46,309 nt of DNA, from contig JAJDEQ010000140.1 of assembly GCA_029259695.1 (NCBI GenBank), positions 1 through 46,309 on the forward strand, given 5' to 3'. This DNA is from Planctomycetota bacterium. GTDB taxonomy: Bacteria; Planctomycetota; B15-G4. Made by a program: the position numbers and the translations under genes. The stretch's first letter is position 1; the number at the start of each line of letters is the position of its first letter. Positions 24,796-32,107 of the stretch are shown piece after piece. The notes under the pieces are model-generated. The model saw only the letters and a program-made list of their open reading frames with translations. It ran no database searches and was not told the origin of the DNA.

Positions 24796-25404
24796 TCAGC
24801 ACTTCAGCAGTCCGGCCTCGCGACGCCGCGCGCGCATCTCCTCGGTCATGTCGGCGATGGCGGCGGGGTCGGTGAGCAGTTGGCGCGCCATGGGGTAGAG
24901 CACCTCCTCCTCCTTGGCGATGTGCGAGCGGTAGGCGTTGGCCAGGGCGATGGCGTGGCGGCCCACGGCGCCGGCGTCGCGCGTGACGATGGCCGCCTTG
25001 AGACGGGCCTTCTCGTCGCCGTGCTCGATGTGCTCCGCTTCCATGCAGTCCATCGGCGTGTCCCCGACGGCTCCGGCGAAGGTGGGCAGCGCGCGCAGGC
25101 GCGGGAAGAGTGACTGCTCTTCGTCGGCGGAGTGGATCGGGATGGCGGTGTCGAGGAAGGCGAGCACCTCGCCCAGCGTCGCGAGGTGTTGCTGCTCGAG
25201 TTCGGGCGCATCGCGCAACGCGCGGCCGACCTCTTCGAGGGCGCCGAGTCGCTCGCCGATGTGCTCGTGGCACGTGCTGAGGATCTCGAAGGCCTGGCCG
25301 TGGGCACAGCGCTCTGCGTCCGGTGCCGGAGCCATGGACGGGTCGGCCGGGTGGGCCGAGCAGGCGTGGGTGTCGGGGGTGGGGTGTTGCGGGCCGGACG
25401 TCAT
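24796..25404 (-). CDS. Hemerythrin-like HHE-domain protein
   Basis: This 202-residue protein starts at ATG 25404 with GAAGGAG upstream. The four-helix hemerythrin cation-binding pattern is present: H46/H48 in TCHEHIGERL, H91-SADEE95 followed by LFPRL, EAEH125IEHG, and YRSH161IAKE165EEVLYPMA. Such di-iron proteins bind O2 or NO, or repair Fe-S clusters under nitrosative stress (Ric/DnrN-type). The N-terminal 35 residues (Cys, His and Pro-rich) are extra; the chain ends in a Cys. It is the last gene of the denitrification-type cluster, behind a FNR/DNR-type box and the regulator gene, so a role in NO handling is likely but inferred. Confidence 0.85.
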   Translation of the reverse strand: MTSGPQHPTPDTHACSAHPADPSMAPAPDAERCAHGQAFEILSTCHEHIGERLGALEEVGRALRDAPELEQQHLATLGEVLAFLDTAIPIHSADEEQSLFPRLRALPTFAGAVGDTPMDCMEAEHIEHGDEKARLKAAIVTRDAGAVGRHAIALANAYRSHIAKEEEVLYPMARQLLTDPAAIADMTEEMRARRREAGLLKC

Positions 25405-25461
25405 GGGGGCTCCTTCCGTGAGCGACCCTCACAGCATCGTCTGCCGGGGCCCCCGGGCGCC

Positions 25462-25475
25462 TTGACGGAGGTCAA
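25462..25475. promoter_or_regulatory. FNR/DNR-type operator TTGAC-N4-GTCAA
   Basis: TTGACGGAGGTCAA has two perfect 5-base half-sites with the 4-base spacing used by the CRP/FNR superfamily; the TTGAC variant is typical of DNR/NNR-type NO regulators. Its centre is 64-65 bases upstream of the hemerythrin ATG. A start site 41.5 bases downstream of the centre would fall near 25427, with a weak -10 (GATGCT, 25438-25433). It is the only such box I found in the window. Confidence 0.72.
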
Positions 25476-25484
25476 GTCCGGTGC

Positions 25485-26204
25485 TCAGGGGCTGTCGGTG
25501 CGGGCGTCGCCGGCCTCGGCCAGCAGCTCCAGGGCGGGGACGTCGAGCAGCACGATCTGCGCGCCGTCCACGCTCACCAGCCCCCGGTCGCGCCAGCGCC
25601 CCAGGAGTCGCGAGAGGGTCTCGGGCGTGATCGACAGCTCGCTGGCCAGGTCCTTCTTGGCCACCGGCAGGGTCACGGCGAGCTGCCCCTCGTGTTGCCG
25701 AGCGGGCAGCCGCAGCAGGTGGTGCGCCAGGCGCGCCCCGGCGCTCACGATCGACAGGGTCTCGATGCGATCGAGCAGTGAGTGCAGCCAGGTGCACAGC
25801 GAGCCGACCATCGACGTGCCCAGCCGCGGTTCGCGCTCGAACAGCTCCAGGAACGCGGCGCCGTCGAGCTTCACCAGTTGCGTCGGCGTCTCCAGCGCGG
25901 CGGCCCCCGCGGGAAAGCGCCCGCCGTGGAACAGCGCGGCCTCGGCGAACGAGCGCCCCGGGCCGATGTCGTGGACCACGTGCTCGCGGCCGTCCTCGGC
26001 GAGTCGGTAGATCTTCACGCGCCCGGCGGCGACGACGAAGAACCCGTCGCAACGCGCGCCTTCCCGGAACACGTCCTCGCCCGCGCGCAGCTCGAGCAGC
26101 GAGGCCGTGGCCAGCACCGGCTCGAGCACGTCCTCGGGCAGTCCTCTGAAGTGGGGCAGGCGGGCGAGCAGGGCGCGGATGTCGGGCGAGGGCATGGCCT
26201 TCAT
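25485..26204 (-). CDS. CRP/FNR-family transcriptional regulator, DNR-like
   Basis: This is a 239-residue protein: a cAMP-binding-type beta-roll effector domain (about 15-125), a long dimerisation helix (about 128-155), and a winged helix-turn-helix (about 170-225). The recognition helix reads TPE185TLS188R189LLGRW; E-xx-SR is the FNR arrangement that contacts TTGA half-sites, matching the box found downstream. The N terminus lacks the cysteine cluster of FNR (only C52 and C137 in the whole chain), so oxygen sensing through [4Fe-4S] is unlikely and a haem/NO-sensing DNR/NNR role fits the neighbourhood. ATG 26204 lies 21 bp after norB, so it is probably cotranscribed with the nor genes and may control them. 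Confidence 0.85.
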   Translation of the reverse strand: MKAMPSPDIRALLARLPHFRGLPEDVLEPVLATASLLELRAGEDVFREGARCDGFFVVAAGRVKIYRLAEDGREHVVHDIGPGRSFAEAALFHGGRFPAGAAALETPTQLVKLDGAAFLELFEREPRLGTSMVGSLCTWLHSLLDRIETLSIVSAGARLAHHLLRLPARQHEGQLAVTLPVAKKDLASELSITPETLSRLLGRWRDRGLVSVDGAQIVLLDVPALELLAEAGDARTDSP

Positions 26205-26225
26205 GGAGCATCCTGGGCGGCCCGA

Positions 26226-27635
26226 TTACAAGCGTGCTTCGTCGCGCCACGCCTTGTGCCTTGCCGCCTCCAGGAACAGGGGCAGCCATTGCAGCAGCAG
26301 TCGCAACAGGAACCAGCCGACCGAGATGCCGAACAGCGCGAACCAGAACGGGAAGGCCGCGATCCATTCCGGCTCGGGCTGGGACAGGTAGCGGGTCACC
26401 CCGGTGCCCAGGCCGCGGATCAGCAACAACACCACGAGGCCGATCAAGGCCACGTTCAGGTGTCCCATCGCCCGGTGGACCACGGGCCCCTGGATCACCT
26501 CGTCGCGCACCTCGCGCTTGGGGAAGATGTCCGTGAGCAGGGCGGCGAACACGCCGAGCAGGATGTAGCTGTCGATGGCCAGCTCCGATCCCATGGCGTG
26601 GGCCATGACCACGTGCGTCCCGTGGATCAGCGCATTCAGGGGCGGGATCGAGATCAACAGCGCGACGCTGAGCAGGAACAGGTTCCAGTACTTGCTCATG
26701 CCGAAGAAACGCTCGGTCACCGAGGCCGTGCCGCCCAGCCTGCGACGCGCCCGGCTCAGAGACGCCGTCACCTCGCGGAAGACGACCACCAGGATCACGA
26801 TCTCCGCCATGCTGACGATGAACGCGGTCCACTTGATCACGTGCGACTGGGGCAGGTGGTAGGTGTGGTGCGCGTAGTTGGTGAACGAGTTGAGCAGGCC
26901 CAGGCCGAACAACGCGAAGGCTGCACGCGATTGCGCCGGGCGCCGATCGCCCGAGCGTCGCTCACCGATGTACATGAGCGAGCCGTACACCATCTGGTTG
27001 AACGCAGCCACCAGCGTTCCGCACGACTTCCATTGGATCTGCAGGTCGGCCACGGGCCGTTCGCGTACCCACGGCAGGAGCCATGCGTGGCCTTCGGCGA
27101 AGGTCCACAGGAAGTAGAGGATGCCGACGGCCCACATGTAGACGTAGGCCGGACGGTGCCAGAAGCCGTGTCGCACGCGGGAGAAGAAGGTCCACGCGAA
27201 GAGCACCCAGCCGGCGGCGACGAGCAGTGACAGCGCCGGGGGGAAGCCCAGGTACTCGCGCCCGCTGGTGATGCCGAAGGGCACAGTGGCGAGCACGCCG
27301 AGGCCGGCCAGACCCCAGCAGATCATCTGCGCGCGGAAGCGGCGACGTTCGGCGCTGGTGGGTGGTCCGCCCTCGTCGTACATGAACCGGGTCACGCAGG
27401 CCACGGCGCCCAGGTAGATCCAGGCCGAGGCGAAGGTCGTGTGCAGCGGACGGAGTTCGACCAGACTGACACCCATGGCCATGAAGTGCCGGGCCAAGGG
27501 GCGCAGGGAGTAGAGCGCGCCGAGTGCACCGAACAGGACGGACAGCACGGCGCACGCCAGGGCGCTGGCCATCAGCACCATGATCGCTCGCTCGCCGTGT
27601 CGCCAGGCGCCGTGGGAACCGAGGCGTGTGGTCAC
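26226..27635 (-). CDS. norB: NorB-like haem-copper superfamily subunit I, non-canonical ligands
   Basis: This 469-residue polytopic membrane protein belongs to the haem-copper oxidase / nitric oxide reductase family and has about 12 predicted helices. Helix II carries the low-spin haem ligand in LRPLH65TTF, helix VII the HH pair in NYAH246H247TYH, and helix X HGTH331VVMAH336AMG. Compared with Paracoccus-type NorB from memory, the helix VI His of the HLWVEG motif is absent (that segment reads WKSCGTLVAAFNQMVYG), and the second haem b ligand of AHGH is Met338. Its partner is a clear NorC, overlapping its start by 4 bases (ATGA), so NO reduction is the best guess; a cbb3-like oxidase is less likely because no CcoO/CcoP is present. 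Confidence 0.75.
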   Translation of the reverse strand: MTTRLGSHGAWRHGERAIMVLMASALACAVLSVLFGALGALYSLRPLARHFMAMGVSLVELRPLHTTFASAWIYLGAVACVTRFMYDEGGPPTSAERRRFRAQMICWGLAGLGVLATVPFGITSGREYLGFPPALSLLVAAGWVLFAWTFFSRVRHGFWHRPAYVYMWAVGILYFLWTFAEGHAWLLPWVRERPVADLQIQWKSCGTLVAAFNQMVYGSLMYIGERRSGDRRPAQSRAAFALFGLGLLNSFTNYAHHTYHLPQSHVIKWTAFIVSMAEIVILVVVFREVTASLSRARRRLGGTASVTERFFGMSKYWNLFLLSVALLISIPPLNALIHGTHVVMAHAMGSELAIDSYILLGVFAALLTDIFPKREVRDEVIQGPVVHRAMGHLNVALIGLVVLLLIRGLGTGVTRYLSQPEPEWIAAFPFWFALFGISVGWFLLRLLLQWLPLFLEAARHKAWRDEARL

Positions 27636-28414
27636 GGTGGGGTCTCGCGCGGGTACTCGAACCAGGGCAGGCTCAACAGGGCTTCGTCGTCGGCACCGGC
27701 GGCCGCCTCGAACGCGGCACGGATCGTGTCGCCGTGACGTTCGAGCCGGGCCAGGGCGGCATGGACGGCGTCGACCTCGTGCGGTGGGAACGCGAAGCGC
27801 GGCATGGCCTTGCCGGGCACGCCGGCGGCGAGCACCTGCGCCAGCTCGTCGCGCTCGCGCGTGCTGGTGATCGTCGTGAGGTCGGCGGCCTGGTAGGCGC
27901 TGGTCGCGTTGGGCAGGTGGCAGTCGATGCAGTTCTGCGCGGCCAGGATCGAGAAGCCCAGGCGTTCGGGGTCCGTCAGGCCATCGGTCGGCGTGTCCGT
28001 GCCGGCGAACAGGCTCGCCATGAGTTCCCCGGGGGGCTTCACGTCCGGTGCCCGCGCCTGGCCCACACCGGTCAGGTCGAGTTCCTCGAAGAAGCGCGCG
28101 AGGGCCTCCCGCTCCTCGACGCTGAACCCGAAGGGGGGCATGAGCTCACTGCCTGCGGTCAGGATCGCGGTGAGCCGCTCGGCGCTGAGACGGGACGCGG
28201 CGTTGGTCAGGTCCGGCCCCAGGAAGCCGCCGAAACCGTAGAGCTGGTGGCAGCTCTGGCAGTTGTTCTCGTGCCACAGTTCGCTGCCCCGAGCCGCCTG
28301 CGGTGACAGGGGAGCGGCGGCGCGCCCGGCCGGATCGGTGTACACCATCCAGGTCTGGACGAAGAACACCACCACGAGGACCGCGAGCATCATGCGTCGC
28401 GCGGGAATCGCCAA
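27632..28414 (-). CDS. norC: NorC-like membrane-anchored dihaem cytochrome c
   Basis: This is a 260-residue protein. The start is TTG 28414: GGAGG lies 8 bases upstream, and the ATG codons seven and eight positions later have no such site. An N-terminal anchor (about 8-24, MMLAVLVVVFFVQTW) is followed by the diagnostic NorC signature NNC52QSC55H56QLYGFGGFLGPDLTN with a candidate Met ligand in ELMPPFG. A second haem site, C162IDC165H166LPNA, and a later GKAMPRF Met make it dihaem, unlike classical monohaem NorC. It faces the periplasm and would pass electrons from soluble cytochrome c to NorB. A 4-base overlap couples it to norB; it is preceded by a 91-bp gap after narK-doxX. Confidence 0.85.
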   Translation of the reverse strand: MAIPARRMMLAVLVVVFFVQTWMVYTDPAGRAAAPLSPQAARGSELWHENNCQSCHQLYGFGGFLGPDLTNAASRLSAERLTAILTAGSELMPPFGFSVEEREALARFFEELDLTGVGQARAPDVKPPGELMASLFAGTDTPTDGLTDPERLGFSILAAQNCIDCHLPNATSAYQAADLTTITSTRERDELAQVLAAGVPGKAMPRFAFPPHEVDAVHAALARLERHGDTIRAAFEAAAGADDEALLSLPWFEYPRETPP

Positions 28415-28505
28415 CGACGGGACCTCCTGCAGGGGGGGACCAAGAATACGCCGGACCCGGGCCGCGGCCGCCCGCCCGGGGGCGGACGGCGTGCGGCGCC
28501 GCCGG

Positions 28506-30299
28506 TCACGCCTTGGCGAACAGGTCGGGCTCCTTCTCCGAGTCGAGACGCAACAAGTGGTCGAGCGACAGCGGGCCCGAGCCGCGCCAGATCATGAGCA
28601 CCAGCGTGAACAGCACGAACATCTCGAACTGGATGCCGAGGTTCGCCCCCATGATCCCCTCGGCGCTGCCGCCGATCAGGTTCAGCACGAGCGCACCCAG
28701 CAGGATGACCGCGTTGGCCGCGGCCGCCACGCGGGTGACGAAGCCCAGGGCCATGGCCGCGCCGCCGATCACGTGGGCGAACACGACCGACCAGGCGATC
28801 ATCTGCTGACCCTGTCCCATCCCTTCCCCGAGCCGGATCTCCAGCTCGGATATGTTCGTGATGAAGTAGACGCCCTTGATCACCAGCGCCACGCCCAGGT
28901 AGATGCGCAGCGCGTCCATGGGCCGCACGTGCTTGAGGCCCGGGACCAGGTCGCGCAGCGGCGGACGCTCGGCGCGTTCCGCCCGGCGCTTGGCCATGGC
29001 GGCGGCGTGCTCCTCGGCCACCGCGCGCTCCTCGGCCGGTGAGAAGGTGACGACGAAGGTGAACACCGAGCACAGCGTGACCAGGCCGCCCAGGATCAGC
29101 AGCGCCTGCGGGTAGGTGAGCTGCTCGGAACGGAAGAGGAAACCGGCGCCGACGGCGCCGAGGTTGCCTCCCGCTCCCACGATGCCGGCCACGGCGCCCA
29201 GGGCCTTCTTGTTGATGAACGGCACGATCGAGTACGTGGCGCCCTCCGACATCTGCACGAACAGGCTGAACACGATCATCATCGGGATGGCCAGGGCGAT
29301 CACGCGCATCTGCGAGAAGAACACGAGCGCCACGCCTTCCACGACCAAGGCGATGAAGAGCCAGCGGACCCGCCCGCGCAGGCCACTGCGCTGCACGAAC
29401 TTGTCGCTCACGTAACCGCCGAGCGTGCGGGCGAAGATGTTCATCAGCCCGAACAGGCCGGCCACGAGTCCCGCCGTGGTCAGTCCCAGGCCGAAGTAGT
29501 CCATGTAGTAGAGCGCGGCGATGTTGTTGATCGTCAACTCGATGCCGAAGCACGCGGCGTAGATCATGAACAGGGCCCAGACGCGCTTGTCCTTGGCGGC
29601 TTGCGTGAAGGCGCCCTTGGTCTTGGAGATCGCCGGCATGCGCCCCTGCTCGCGCAACTCCTTGAAGTTGCCTTCGGGCAGGTCGGTGGTGAAGCGGTAG
29701 TAGGCCAGACCGGTGAGGAAGCAGACGCTGCCGGCCGTCACCATCGCCATGCGCCAGCTGGCCCCGTCGCTCAGGCCGAACCAGACGAACAGCGCCATGA
29801 CGAGCGGCATGACCATCTGGGTCACGCCGCCACCCAGGTTGCCCCAGCCGGCGGAGGTGGCGTTGGCCGTGCCGACGCAGTTGGGCGCGAACATCACCGA
29901 CGTGTGGTACTGGGTGATGACGAAGGACGCGCCGATCACACCGATCCCGAGCCGGAAGAACAGGAAGGTGAGGTAGTCCGAGGCCAGACCGATGCCCATC
30001 ACCGGCAGGGAACCGAGGGTCAGCAGGAACGTGTAGCTGAGTCGCGGGCCGATGCGGTCGCACAGCCAGCCGATGAACAGGCGCGCCACGATCGTGATCG
30101 AGACCGAGGCGATGATCGTGTTGCCGATCTGCTCCTTGGTGAGGCCCAGCTCCTCGCGCACCACCGCCATCAGGGGTGCGATGCCGAACCAGGCGAAGAA
30201 ACACAAGAAGAAGGCGAACCACGACATGTGGAAGGCGCGCATGGGGCGCGTCTTCAAGCTGAAGAGTTCAATGCTCGTGGCCTTGTTGGAGGCTTCCAT
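28506..30299 (-). CDS. narK: Nitrate/nitrite transporter (NNP-family MFS, NarK1-like) fused to a DoxX domain
   Basis: This is a 597-residue protein. Residues about 20-420 are a 12-helix major-facilitator domain with both NNP nitrate signatures, GWGNLGGGVTQ (151-161) and GIVGAGGNLGAVGAG (372-386), and substrate-type arginines R73 (VARLFIGW) and R291 (ARTLGGYVSDK). A charged linker (about 421-460, AAAMAKRRAERAERPP) joins it to four more helices (461-585: MDALRIYLGVALVIKGVYF, AHVIGGAAMALGF) that match the DoxX family. The first part resembles the NasA/NarK1 nitrate:proton symporter type, distinct from the NarK2-type antiporter at 37869-39524. DoxX domains occur in quinol-oxidising or redox membrane proteins, but many have no known role. 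It is 45 bp after actF. Confidence 0.85.
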   Translation of the reverse strand: MEASNKATSIELFSLKTRPMRAFHMSWFAFFLCFFAWFGIAPLMAVVREELGLTKEQIGNTIIASVSITIVARLFIGWLCDRIGPRLSYTFLLTLGSLPVMGIGLASDYLTFLFFRLGIGVIGASFVITQYHTSVMFAPNCVGTANATSAGWGNLGGGVTQMVMPLVMALFVWFGLSDGASWRMAMVTAGSVCFLTGLAYYRFTTDLPEGNFKELREQGRMPAISKTKGAFTQAAKDKRVWALFMIYAACFGIELTINNIAALYYMDYFGLGLTTAGLVAGLFGLMNIFARTLGGYVSDKFVQRSGLRGRVRWLFIALVVEGVALVFFSQMRVIALAIPMMIVFSLFVQMSEGATYSIVPFINKKALGAVAGIVGAGGNLGAVGAGFLFRSEQLTYPQALLILGGLVTLCSVFTFVVTFSPAEERAVAEEHAAAMAKRRAERAERPPLRDLVPGLKHVRPMDALRIYLGVALVIKGVYFITNISELEIRLGEGMGQGQQMIAWSVVFAHVIGGAAMALGFVTRVAAAANAVILLGALVLNLIGGSAEGIMGANLGIQFEMFVLFTLVLMIWRGSGPLSLDHLLRLDSEKEPDLFAKA

Positions 30300-30344
30300 G
30301 CGGGCTGCTGTCCCATGGGGGGCGCGATCGATTCGGGGGGGCGA

Positions 30345-31535
30345 TCACGGTGTGTGGTAGGAGCGGCTCTCGGTGAGATGGGGGTGGGTGGGGGCGACCG
30401 TCGGCGAACGCTCGAGTGCGGCCGTGGCGATCAGGAAGAACAGGGCCACGGCACCGGCGAGCGGCCCGAGTTCCCAGAGGCCCACGACCGGCTCAGGGCC
30501 GGTGACGGGCGGGCCGACCTGGACGTACAGGTCGAGGGCGTGGCCGACGAGCACAGTGACGGCGACCCTCGCGAGCACGCGACGGTTGCGACAGGCGCGG
30601 CGCGCCATGAGGGCGACGAACGGCACACCCCACTTGAGGACCATGGCGGTCTGCACCAGGAGCCACCACGCGCCCACCCTGCGGCTGGCGTAGTGGGTCG
30701 TCTCCTCGGGGATGTTCGTGTACCAGATGAGCATGTACTGGCAGTACCAGCAGTAGGCCCAGATGAGTGTCATCGCGAAGAGCAGCTTGCCGAGATCGTG
30801 CAGGTGCTCGTCGCGCAGGGGCTCGAGGGCCCCGCGCTGCTCCGCGAGCAGGGCGAGCAGCACGGCGGCCGACAGTCCGGCCGCCGCCAGCCCGGCGAAA
30901 TGGAGCAGCGGGAACATGGTGCTGAACCAGTGCGGCTCGAGGGACATGAGCCAGTCGTTGCTCGCGACGGAGAAGGTCACGGCGACGACGGCGATGAAGC
31001 CCGCCGACCAGCGCAACCTGCTCTGCGCCACGGCGCGTGAACCGCTCTCGGCGAAGCGTGTGCTCAGTGCCACCAGGCGCCGCGAACAGAGGATCCACAG
31101 CGCGAACATGACGATCAGTCGCAGCGCGAAGCCGGTCACGTTCAGGTACGCGGCCTTGCCCTGGAGCAGCGCATCGTGTTCGACGACCGCCGGGTGGGCC
31201 CACTCGTAGAGGTTGTGGGTGCCGAAGAGCAGCACCAACCCCAGGGCCGCGGCCGCGGGGAGCGCGGACGCCATGGCGATCGGCACCCGCTCCAGGACGG
31301 CCGACCAGCGCGCGCCCGCCATGGTCAGGAAGGCCAGGAACACCGGGCCGGCCAAGGCGAGTGCCGTGAGGAAGCAGAAGCCCATCAGGAAGCCGGACCA
31401 GACCCGGTCGGGAGCCGCGAACAGGCCGGTCACGAAGACCAGGGCGCCGAGCGCGACGATCAGTCGCAACCCCGCGCGCAGGTGGCGGCGCGGCTCCTCG
31501 CCGGCGCTGGCGCTGACGCCGATCACGGTCGTCAT
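30345..31535 (-). CDS. actF: Alternative complex III membrane subunit ActF
   Basis: This 396-residue polytopic protein of about ten helices resembles ActF (quinol:cytochrome c oxidoreductase quinone-binding subunit 2; NrfD-related). Segments LFGTHNLYEWAH, SVASNDWLMSLEPHWFSTMFPL and IWAYCWYCQYMLIWYTNIPEET are typical of ActF. It has no cofactor-binding motif. The start ATG 31535 shares its A with the TGA of actE (TGATG), with GGGAGG upstream; the GTG one codon earlier is the alternative. It closes the ACIII gene set and is followed 45 bp later by narK-doxX. Confidence 0.88.
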   Translation of the reverse strand: MTTVIGVSASAGEEPRRHLRAGLRLIVALGALVFVTGLFAAPDRVWSGFLMGFCFLTALALAGPVFLAFLTMAGARWSAVLERVPIAMASALPAAAALGLVLLFGTHNLYEWAHPAVVEHDALLQGKAAYLNVTGFALRLIVMFALWILCSRRLVALSTRFAESGSRAVAQSRLRWSAGFIAVVAVTFSVASNDWLMSLEPHWFSTMFPLLHFAGLAAAGLSAAVLLALLAEQRGALEPLRDEHLHDLGKLLFAMTLIWAYCWYCQYMLIWYTNIPEETTHYASRRVGAWWLLVQTAMVLKWGVPFVALMARRACRNRRVLARVAVTVLVGHALDLYVQVGPPVTGPEPVVGLWELGPLAGAVALFFLIATAALERSPTVAPTHPHLTESRSYHTP

Positions 31536-32107
31536 CACTGATCCTCCCGTTGCAGGCGGCGGATGTGGCGGACGACCATCCAGCGCTCGGTCGGGTCGAG
31601 CTGCGCGGCGTACGCGGCCATGTTGCCCTGGCCCCGGGTGAGCACGTGGAACATCTCACCGTCCGCCATCTGCAGCGCGCGGGCCGCGTGCAGCGAGGGG
31701 GGCGGCAACATGCCGTGCTGGACGATGGGTCCCCGGCCCTCACCTCGTGCATCGTGGCAGAGCGCGCAGTAGATGCGGTACAGCTCGGCGCCCCGGGCCG
31801 CCGTGGCGTCGTCGGCCTCCGGCAGGGGGTCGGACAGGTCCTCGCCGGCGCGGCGGGCCTCGTCGGGGCCGTCGCCGTAGGGGAACGGGGTCGTGCCGCG
31901 TGGGACGACACCCGCCACGAGGGGTTGGAGCGTCTTGCGGTCGGCGAAGTGTGCGTTGGGCGAGAAGCTCTCGGCTGCGTGGCTGTAGGCCATCTCGGTG
32001 AAGATCTCGAAGTTGCGCTGATCGGGGTCGACGCGTGTCAGGTGCTGCACGCCGATCAGGGCGGCAACCAGGACGAGCGTGGCGGCGAGGAAGGCGAGGC
32101 GGTTCAT
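31535..32107 (-). CDS. actE: Alternative complex III cytochrome c subunit ActE
   Basis: This 190-residue protein starts at ATG 32107, which overlaps the actCD stop (ATGA). It has an N-terminal hydrophobic anchor (about 4-20) and one haem c site, YC114ALC117H118DARGEGRG, with candidate axial Met residues in HGMLPPPSLH and QGNMAAYA, the arrangement usual for ActE. No lipobox is seen, so it is anchored by the uncleaved helix. It passes electrons from the ActA/ActB side to a soluble or NorC cytochrome. The RWMVVRHIRRLQ tail is characteristic. Confidence 0.9.
   Translation of the reverse strand: MNRLAFLAATLVLVAALIGVQHLTRVDPDQRNFEIFTEMAYSHAAESFSPNAHFADRKTLQPLVAGVVPRGTTPFPYGDGPDEARRAGEDLSDPLPEADDATAARGAELYRIYCALCHDARGEGRGPIVQHGMLPPPSLHAARALQMADGEMFHVLTRGQGNMAAYAAQLDPTERWMVVRHIRRLQREDQ

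Noticed and set aside
28415..28505. FNR-type box between narK-doxX and norC
   Set aside because: No TTGAN-N4-NTCAA pattern is present; norCB is probably expressed from the upstream transcript or an unrecognised promoter.
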